Part shown: positions 32,849 through 38,198 of the stretch, piece after piece
Numbering within the stretch: the stretch's first letter is position 1
Layout: each line of letters begins with the position of its first letter
DNA from: Salipiger aestuarii
Lineage (GTDB): Bacteria; Pseudomonadota; Alphaproteobacteria; Rhodobacterales; Rhodobacteraceae
NCBI RefSeq assembly: GCF_003259905.1
Contig: NZ_QLMG01000042.1
Location: forward strand, 1 to 38,198
Reading direction: 5' to 3'
Length of the DNA stretch: 38,198 bases
Notes under the pieces: generated by a model
Database searches by the model: none
The model's input: only the letters and a program-made list of their open reading frames with translations
What the model was told of the DNA's origin: nothing
Program-made: the position numbers and the translations under genes

Positions 32849-33574
32849 TCAGTTGGTGGTGGTGTAGGCCTGCACGGTGCGTCTTACGATCTCGACCCGC
32901 GCGGCGTTGGGCGGGTGCGAGCCGAGAAAACGGTCGCCGGGGTCGGGGATACGGGCGAAAAAGGCCGCGCCCTTCAGTGGGTCGTACCCGGCCTGTAACG
33001 CAATGATCGTGCCCAGTTGGTCGGCCTGAAGCTCGTATTCCTTGGAAAAGGTGCGCGCCCCGACCGAGGCACCGAATTCCTCGGCCGAACGCACCGCCGC
33101 GGCGTCCGCGCCGGACATGGCGGCCAGCCCCGAAAAGATGATCGCGCCGACGGCGGCGTCTTCTTCGACGCGGGCAAGGTGCCCCAGGATGTGATGCGCC
33201 GATTCATGGCTCATGACAAAGGCCAGTTCGTCGGCGTTCTCGACCGACGCGATCATCGCAAGGTTGAACGCGAGAATCGGCCGGCCCTGAGCGTCCAGCG
33301 TCTGAAAGGCGTTCGGTTCGGACGCCGGGCGGTCGTCGATGACGATGAGAAAGTCGCAATTCAGCCCGGTGGTGGTGCGGCGGCACTGATCCTCGGCCAT
33401 CGGTTCGACGGTGCTGGCGACGGCGATGAACTGGCGGGTCGCCTGCTCGGCGCGCGCGCGGGCGGGGCCGACCGAAACGGGATTGGCCGATGCGGGATTG
33501 TCCGGCATGGTGGCGACCGGAATCGCCTCGCAGGCGGCGAGCAGTAGAAAGATCAGCGGCAGAATGCGGCGCAT
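32849..33574 (-). CDS. M48-family metalloprotease, lipoprotein
   Basis: A protein of 241 residues. A lipoprotein signal sequence ends in LLLAAC (C15), so it is probably anchored to the outer face of a membrane. The zinc site is HESAH (123-127), and E181/D185 in ELQAD supply the third ligand and the helper Asp. RFLGSHPPNAARVEIV near the end is the usual M48 SxHPP..R motif. It resembles periplasmic quality-control proteases such as the LoiP/BepA core without repeats. Confidence 0.9.
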   Translation of the reverse strand: MRRILPLIFLLLAACEAIPVATMPDNPASANPVSVGPARARAEQATRQFIAVASTVEPMAEDQCRRTTTGLNCDFLIVIDDRPASEPNAFQTLDAQGRPILAFNLAMIASVENADELAFVMSHESAHHILGHLARVEEDAAVGAIIFSGLAAMSGADAAAVRSAEEFGASVGARTFSKEYELQADQLGTIIALQAGYDPLKGAAFFARIPDPGDRFLGSHPPNAARVEIVRRTVQAYTTTN

Positions 33575-33707
33575 GGCAGGCGGGGCCTTGTTCGAGGAGT
33601 CGGAGCCCGGAGCATAGGCGCCCGCGTCCGCCGGCGCCAGATGCGCCGCGCGGCACGGGTGGATTTCGGGGATAGGCAGGGGCGGACCATCCGGTTAGGC
33701 TGGGGCC

Positions 33708-33944
33708 ATGTTCAGCATCGAGCACGAATTTGACGCCACGGTTGTCACCCTTGTCGACGAGGGCAAAGCGCCCTTGCAGGAAGACGTCATCGTCTCGGGA
33801 TTCGAGGAATGCATCACCGTCGAGCAATACGATCCGCGCACCGATCAGGTGCATCGAATCACCCTGTCGATGACACAGATGCACGATCTTGCCGCGGCCC
33901 TGTCGCTGCCCGAAGGCGTCTATGTGCGGAGCAAAGACGGTTGA
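33708..33944 (+). CDS. Conserved hypothetical protein
   Basis: A protein of 78 residues, starting MFSIEHEFDATVVTLVDEG, predicted mixed beta/alpha, no signal, no motif I can name. The codon use fits a real gene: it is free of stops over its full length and meets DUF167 tail to tail with 3 bases between. The domain is unrecognised; I consider the gene likely real on composition. Confidence 0.65.
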   Translation: MFSIEHEFDATVVTLVDEGKAPLQEDVIVSGFEECITVEQYDPRTDQVHRITLSMTQMHDLAAALSLPEGVYVRSKDG

Positions 33945-33947
33945 GCG

Positions 33948-34208
33948 TTACGGCGCGATTCGGAACAGCTTGTCGCGGGAGGTGGCGCCACGCACCAGCG
34001 TCAGCCGCGATTTCGGCACGCCAAGCGCCCGGGCCAGCAGTTTATGCACCGCCGCATTGGCCTTGCCGTCTTCGGGAACCGCGGTGACAAAGACCCTGAG
34101 CGTGCCGTCGTCTTCGGCGCGGATCGCGTTGCGCGACGCTTTCGGTGTAACCCGTAGCGCAAGCGTGACGCCGGGCTGGGCAAGGTGTGCAAGGGGCGGG
34201 CTGGCCAT
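33948..34208 (-). CDS. DUF167 (YggU-like) family protein
   Basis: A protein of 86 residues. The family motif lies in LALRVTPKASRNAI and VTAVPEDGKANAAVHKLLA, then SRLTLVRGATSRDKLF. The function is unknown. The start at 34208 (MASPPLAHL) fits the family length. Upstream codons in the same frame extend to 34595 but overlap the nitroreductase start region and are not conserved. Confidence 0.88.
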   Translation of the reverse strand: MASPPLAHLAQPGVTLALRVTPKASRNAIRAEDDGTLRVFVTAVPEDGKANAAVHKLLARALGVPKSRLTLVRGATSRDKLFRIAP

Positions 34209-34328
34209 GGGGGGCTCCGGTTCGGGCAGGGGCTGGGCTAGCAGGGCGCGCGGCGGCGGACAACGCAGGAGGTTGAAACCCGTGTCCCGAAGTCTGACAT
34301 AGGGGCAGAGATTTCCAAGGAGATGCGC

Positions 34329-34907
34329 ATGCCCGATCCAAACCCTGCCGCGATGGCGTTTCTGCTGAGCCGGCGGTCGCGCCCGGTCAAGACGCTGACC
34401 GCCCCGGCGCCGGATCGCGCAGCCCTGTTGCCGATCCTGACGGCGGCGGCGCGCACACCGGACCATGGCAAGCTGGAACCGTGGCGCTTTGTCGTTGTGC
34501 AGGGCGCCGCGCTGAACCGGCTGGCTGATGCCGCAGACGCGCGCGGCGCGGCGCTGGGTCTGGCGAGCGATGTCGCCGCAAAGGGGCGCAAGCAATTCGC
34601 CGACAGCCCGTTATGCGTTGCCGTGATCGAATCGCCCAAGGACAGCCCCAAGGTGCCGGCGCTCGAACAGACGTATTCCGCCGGGGCCGCGTGCCTCGCG
34701 CTGTTGAACGCGGCGCTTGCCAGCGGCTGGGGCGCCAACTGGCTGACTGGCTGGGTTGCCGAAGATCGCGATTTTGTCGAGCATTCTTTTGGCCTTGCCC
34801 CAAATGAACGCATCGCGGGTTTTGTGCATATCGGCACCGAAACCTCGGCCCCGCCGGACCGTCCGCGCCCGGATCTGGAGGCCATCGTGACCTGGGTCGA
34901 CGCATGA
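34329..34907 (+). CDS. Nitroreductase family protein (YdjA-like)
   Basis: A protein of 192 residues. FMN-binding features at the N-terminus (FLLSRRSRPVK) and AARTPDHGKLEPWRFVVV, then the NADPH/FMN contact SAGAACLALLNAAL. The compact length matches YdjA-type one-domain nitroreductases. The second ATG (34329) is chosen because AAGGAG then stands 6 bases upstream; the first ATG (34323) touches it. Its stop overlaps the next gene by 4 bases. Confidence 0.9.
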   Translation: MPDPNPAAMAFLLSRRSRPVKTLTAPAPDRAALLPILTAAARTPDHGKLEPWRFVVVQGAALNRLADAADARGAALGLASDVAAKGRKQFADSPLCVAVIESPKDSPKVPALEQTYSAGAACLALLNAALASGWGANWLTGWVAEDRDFVEHSFGLAPNERIAGFVHIGTETSAPPDRPRPDLEAIVTWVDA

Positions 34908-35605
34908 TCCCCGGCGCGGTTCTGGCCGCCATCGCCCAGATCGGAGACCCGCGTTTCCGTTCGGTCCTGCTCAAGGGGCTGAGCATCACGGTGGGCATTT
35001 TCGTCGCGATCTATCTGCTGTTCGTACAGGGGATCGGCTGGTTCATCGGCGATGACGTGACCCTGCCCTGGATCGGCACGGTGACCTGGGTCGACGATGC
35101 GATCAGCTGGGGCGCGATCCCGCTGATGTTGTTGTTGTCGGTGTTTCTGATGGTGCCCGTTGCCTCGGCGGTGACGGGGTTGTTTCTGGATGACGTGGCG
35201 CAGGCGGTCGAGGACCGGCATTTCCCCGCGCTGCCTGCGGCGAACGATCCCGGTCTGATGGAAAACATTCGGGATTCGCTGGGCTTTCTGGGGGTGCTGA
35301 TCGTCGCCAATATCGTGGCGCTGGTGCTGTACCTGATGCTGCCGCCGCTGGCGCCGTTCATCTTCTGGGGGCTGAACGGGTTCCTGTTGGGACGCGAATA
35401 TTTCACCCTCGCGGCGATCCGCCGGGTGGGGCGCGAGCGTGCGGCGCGACTGCGCAGGCGCTATTTGCCGGCGATCTGGATCGCGGGTGTTTTGATGGCG
35501 GTGCCGCTGACCGTGCCGCTGCTGAACCTGTTCGTTCCGATTCTGGGGGCGGCGACCTTCACCCACCTGTTTCACCGGCTCGAAGCGCGCGCCGCGCGGC
35601 GCTGA
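34904..35605 (+). CDS. EI24 domain membrane protein (CysZ-like)
   Basis: A protein of 233 residues with about four to five membrane helices, including GLSITVGIFVAIYLLFVQG and LMLLLSVFLMVPVASAVTGLF, then VANIVALVLYLMLPPL. The EI24/CysZ family contains sulfate transporters and uncharacterised proteins; nothing nearby supports sulfate uptake. Its ATG overlaps the nitroreductase stop (ATGA). Confidence 0.85.
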   Translation: MIPGAVLAAIAQIGDPRFRSVLLKGLSITVGIFVAIYLLFVQGIGWFIGDDVTLPWIGTVTWVDDAISWGAIPLMLLLSVFLMVPVASAVTGLFLDDVAQAVEDRHFPALPAANDPGLMENIRDSLGFLGVLIVANIVALVLYLMLPPLAPFIFWGLNGFLLGREYFTLAAIRRVGRERAARLRRRYLPAIWIAGVLMAVPLTVPLLNLFVPILGAATFTHLFHRLEARAARR

Positions 35606-35608
35606 CGC

Positions 35609-35896
35609 CTACAGTTCGGGGCGCGGCGTCATGCGGTTGAACATCCAGCCGTCCAGATCGCGCACCGTGACGATCCCCGACAGGATCACCCATGCCGCGA
35701 TGGCCCAGATCAGCGCGGCGATGGCGGTGGTGATCAGCGCCTTGCGGCGCAGGTTGTGCACCTCGGGACTGCTGGAATGGGTGCCCTGCACGACCTCGCC
35801 GCGATCGCCTTGGGTTTCCAGCCGAAACGGGATGACGCAGAGAAAGGTCATGAACCAGATCACCGCAAACAGAACGAGGCCTGAAACCGGGTCCAT
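35609..35896 (-). CDS. DUF1467 family membrane protein
   Basis: A protein of 95 residues with two membrane helices (LVLFAVIWFMTFLCVIPF and TTAIAALIWAIAAWVILSG). The central loop, with GEVVQGTHSSSP, is typical of this alphaproteobacterial family. The function is unknown. Its ATG overlaps the epimerase stop by one base (TGATG), a conserved pairing. Confidence 0.9.
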   Translation of the reverse strand: MDPVSGLVLFAVIWFMTFLCVIPFRLETQGDRGEVVQGTHSSSPEVHNLRRKALITTAIAALIWAIAAWVILSGIVTVRDLDGWMFNRMTPRPEL

Positions 35897-36300
35897 CAGA
35901 CCTGTTCCAGCTCGACAAGCGTGCCCTGGAAATCCTTGGGATGCAGGAACAGGACGGGCTTGCCATGGGCGCCGATCCTGGGCTCGCCGGTGCCGAGAAC
36001 GCGCGCGCCCTGGCTTTTCAGATGGTCACGGGCGGCGATGATGTCGTCGACCTCGTAGCAGACGTGGTGCATGCCCCCCGACGGGTTCTTGTTCAGAAAC
36101 GCCTGGATCGGAGAGTCGTCGCCCAGCGGGTAAAGCAGTTCGATCTTGGTGTTCGGCAATTCGATGAACACCACCGTGACGCCGTGGTCGGGTTCGTCCT
36201 GCGGGGCGCCGACGGACGCACCAAGCGCGTCGCGGTACTGGGCTGCCGCCGCGTTCAGGTCGGGAACGGCGATGGCAACATGGTTCAGGCGACCGATCAT
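35896..36300 (-). CDS. mce: Methylmalonyl-CoA epimerase
   Basis: A protein of 134 residues of the glyoxalase/VOC fold. It interconverts (S)- and (R)-methylmalonyl-CoA in propionyl-CoA use. Metal ligands: H7 (LNHVAIAV), the His in GMHHVCYEV and the Glu in GTLVELEQV, with the catalytic Glu in IELLYPLG. The length is normal. Confidence 0.93.
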   Translation of the reverse strand: MIGRLNHVAIAVPDLNAAAAQYRDALGASVGAPQDEPDHGVTVVFIELPNTKIELLYPLGDDSPIQAFLNKNPSGGMHHVCYEVDDIIAARDHLKSQGARVLGTGEPRIGAHGKPVLFLHPKDFQGTLVELEQV

Positions 36301-36432
36301 GGCTCTCTTTCCTCCTTGAGATGACGCTCGCGTTATCGCGCATGGCGCGAAGGCTCACAAGATGGGTGCGTCATTAACCGCGCATTAGGAACAATTCGCG
36401 AAGACTATGAACGACCCTTGATGGAGGACGTG

Positions 36433-37149
36433 ATGACCGACTCGGATGGCCTGACTTCAATCCCCCGCCCCACAGCCACCCGGCCGCTGCTGGGCATGAC
36501 CGTACTCGTGGTGGAAGACAGCCGCTACGCCTGCGATGCGATGCGCCTGTTGTGCCTGCGCAGCGGTGCGCGAATCCGGCGGGCGGATTGCCTGCAATCG
36601 GCGCGGCGGCATCTGCATGTCTATCGGCCCACGGTGGCGGTGATCGACCTTGGCCTGCCCGATGGGTCGGGGGCCGACCTGATCGCGGACCTGGCGGACA
36701 CGATGCCCCGGATCTCGGTGATTCTGGGCACCAGCGGAGATTCGTTTGCCGAAGACGTGGCGCTGGCGGCGGGCGCCGACGGTTTCCTGGCCAAGCCGGT
36801 CGACAGCGTGATGGCCTTTCAGACGATGATTATTTCAAAACTGCCACCCGAACGGCAGCCGCGCGGCGTGCGGATGGTGTCGGACGATCCCGTGCATCCC
36901 GATCCGCTGGCCTATCGTGACGACATGGCACATGCGGCGGATGTGCTGGGCGGTGACAGCGACGCGCGGACGCTTGACTATGTGACGTCCTTCCTGCGTG
37001 GCGTGGCGTTCAGTGCGGGCGATCATGCGCTGGTCACTGCCGCCGAAGGGCTGGCGGGCGCGCGGGTCGAGGGGCGGCCGACCAAGCCTGACATCGCCCA
37101 TATCGCAAGGCTGGTTCAGGATCGCCTCGCGCAGCGCGTGGCGATCTAG
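36433..37149 (+). CDS. Orphan response regulator with a novel C-terminal part
   Basis: A protein of 238 residues. A receiver domain covers about 22-140: acidic pair E28/D29 (VVEDS), phospho-acceptor D72 (AVIDLGLPDGSG) and K121 (FLAKPVD). The C-terminal ~95 residues have no DNA-binding or enzymatic motif I can name, so the output is unknown. The start at 36433 follows GGAGG; an in-frame ATG at 36418 is possible. No kinase is adjacent. Confidence 0.88.
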   Translation: MTDSDGLTSIPRPTATRPLLGMTVLVVEDSRYACDAMRLLCLRSGARIRRADCLQSARRHLHVYRPTVAVIDLGLPDGSGADLIADLADTMPRISVILGTSGDSFAEDVALAAGADGFLAKPVDSVMAFQTMIISKLPPERQPRGVRMVSDDPVHPDPLAYRDDMAHAADVLGGDSDARTLDYVTSFLRGVAFSAGDHALVTAAEGLAGARVEGRPTKPDIAHIARLVQDRLAQRVAI

Positions 37150-37151
37150 CC

Positions 37152-37169
37152 GCCGGTCATCAGACCGGC
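37152..37169 (+). terminator. Weak hairpin downstream of the response regulator
   Basis: GCCGGTC, loop ATCA, GACCGGC, starting three bases past the stop codon. The stem is strong, but no T-tract follows, so it may end transcription only with help or simply protect the 3' end. Confidence 0.5.
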
Positions 37170-37450
37170 CGCGCCCCAAAAGATTGGCGCACCCGCGTTC
37201 CGTCCGCACATGCCCCGCTCAGGGTCGACGCCGTTGCAGACTGCTGGCCTACGCACAGGGCCTGATCGGTCGCACATGCCGGTCTTGTTCGCCGGAGGCC
37301 CAGGCCCGACAGATGGTTGCGCCGGTGGATGCCGTGGCGGGCCCGATTGGTGTCTTGCCGCCGCAGTGAGCGAAAGCTGCGTGCGCTCGTGGTTCATGTC
37401 GCGGCCGATATAGATCGAATTGGAACGGGCCAGATCGGTCCTGACGTGAT
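37170..37450. other. Spacer between response regulator and IS5 element
   Basis: I see no credible gene. A minus-strand frame that ends at 37146 (SGPVRRPAVCNGVDPERG, then NAGAPIFWGAAGLMTGG) could be the tail of a gene cut by the IS5 element, but it has no recognised motif. Confidence 0.4.
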
Positions 37451-37504
37451 GGCTTTGTTGCACAAATCGGTTGAAGGGCGGACTTCCCCTTTCCCCGGTC
37501 GGGC

Positions 37505-38198
37505 TTATCCTACGGCCTCGGTGACAGGTATGCCAAGCGCGGTGTAGCGGTTGCGCACGGCGATGCGGATTTGGATTTCCGCAACCTGCCGATCAAAGTC
37601 CCGGGCCATGACGGATTGACCCAACAGCTTGATGCAGTTCATCTTGCTCTCGACGCGGCTCCGGTGGTGGTAGCCGGCCAGCCGTCGCCGGAGAGCCTTT
37701 CCCAGGGATCGCGACGCATTGACCGCTTCGTTGCGGGCGACTGCGTCGGCACTTGTGGGCTTGCAGGGTTTGGCGTTCTTGCGCAGCGGAATGACGGTAT
37801 GGGCGTTACGTGCGGTGATCGCGTCCCGGCACTTGCGCGTGTCACAGGCCCCATCGGCCGTGACCGCTCTGATATCCTGACGGGTGGTATTTGGCTCGGC
37901 AGTTCCGGCAGCATGGGTGCATCGCCGACATTTCTGGTCGTGATCTCCACGGCCCGAACCTCCAGTGTTTCGTCGTCGATCCCCTTCTCGGCGAATGTAC
38001 CATTCGCCTGCCGGGCAATGGATGTGTCTCTTGCGCCAGACACGCCGCCTGAGACCGCCGTGCTTGCGGGCGTTCGACGCGCCTTCCCCCTCGGCCTTGC
38101 TACCGGTGCTATCGATGAGAAGGTTGAGCGGGCCGGTTCCGCCGCGATATGGCAGGCTGACATTCAGTGTTTTCTGGCGGCGGCACAGCGCGCTGAAA
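37505..38198 (-). pseudogene. IS5-family transposase, frameshifted
   Basis: Minus strand: SALCRRQKTL, PLNLLIDST with the catalytic Asp, ARKHGGLRRRVWRKRH, then in another frame GIDDETLEVRAVEITTRNVG and MLPELPSQIPP, then in a third frame QDIRAVTADGACDTRKC with the second Asp, YHHRSRVESKMNCIKLL with the catalytic Glu, and MARDFDRQVAEIQIRI to the stop. The first shift is caused by the 37-nt insert at 37984-38020; a second lies near 37880. Two residues expected after EGEG (EW) have changed. The gene is dead. Confidence 0.85.
37984..38020 (+). repeat. 37-nt palindromic insert, copy D
   Basis: Plus strand: CTTCTC, arm GGCGAATG, loop TAC, arm CATTCGCC, then TGCCGGGCAATG. Removing it rejoins WRKRHI and GIDDETLEV of the transposase. 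Its last 12 bases are identical to those of the copy at 192-228 in a different IS5 subgroup, and the length is the same, but the hairpin arms are unrelated. Confidence 0.7.

Larger units (their letters stand above)
37451..38198 (-). mobile_element. IS5-family insertion sequence, right part cut by window edge
   Basis: The end GGCTTTGTTGCACAAATC at 37451-37468 matches the terminal repeat found on many IS5-group elements, and it directly follows the tail of a transposase on the minus strand. The other end is outside the window, so target duplication cannot be checked. Confidence 0.8.

Overview
The window looks like a chromosomal segment of a Rhodobacteraceae (Rhodobacterales, Alphaproteobacteria) member. 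The grounds are high GC content, a FYDLN-acid (TIGR02300-type) protein next to tRNA-Ala, the rpmH-rnpA-yidD ... yidC-MOSC-engB-argB order, small families typical of this group (DUF6455, DUF1467), a MnhA/MnhB-fused Mrp antiporter, and an NAD-dependent FdsGBA-FdhD-FdsD formate dehydrogenase. Assignments rest on recognising protein families by eye; no database search was run.

Layout. 1-315: decayed IS5-family transposase with small palindromic inserts. 617-692: tRNA-Ala(GGC). 791-2630: FYDLN-acid protein, SprT/YgjP-like metallopeptidase, GntR regulator. 2638-9658 (minus strand): formate oxidation operon fdsG-fdsB-(32-codon ORF)-fdsA-fdhD-fdsD, preceded by its likely LysR regulator. 9885-15828 (plus): mrp/mnh cation/proton antiporter operon. 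15839-25411 (minus): a long co-oriented series, read from the high end as rpmH-rnpA-yidD, about 0.7 kb without a convincing gene, ttcA, an EAL protein, yidC-MOSC-engB, a strong palindromic terminator, then argB-ferredoxin-sixA. 25647-29214 (plus): TVP38-type membrane protein, flavin disulfide oxidoreductase, orphan sensor kinase. 29215-30563: graveyard next to tRNA-Leu(CAG) with an integrase stub, a truncated transposase and a frameshifted zinc-ribbon gene. 30797-37149: NDUFA9-like protein, three tandem DUF6455 genes, M48 lipoprotein, DUF167, nitroreductase, EI24 protein, DUF1467, methylmalonyl-CoA epimerase and an orphan response regulator. 37451-38198: a second decayed IS5-family element running off the end.

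How genes work together. The fds genes encode a cytosolic Mo-bis-MGD, NAD+-reducing formate dehydrogenase with its sulfuration factor. The mrp genes encode a multi-subunit Na+/H+ antiporter. rpmH-rnpA-yidD-yidC-engB link ribosome assembly, RNase P and membrane-protein insertion. Most adjacent genes overlap by 4 bases (ATGA/GTGA), so translational coupling is a general feature.

The most unusual signal is three 37-39 nt inserts, at three different sites within the two IS5 transposase relics. Each has near-constant ends and a perfect 8-bp hairpin whose sequence differs from copy to copy. Other unexplained structures are two long palindromes centred on TCGTACGA between engB and argB, a 19-bp tandem duplication across the fdhD/fdsD junction, and a small ORF fitted exactly between fdsB and fdsA.
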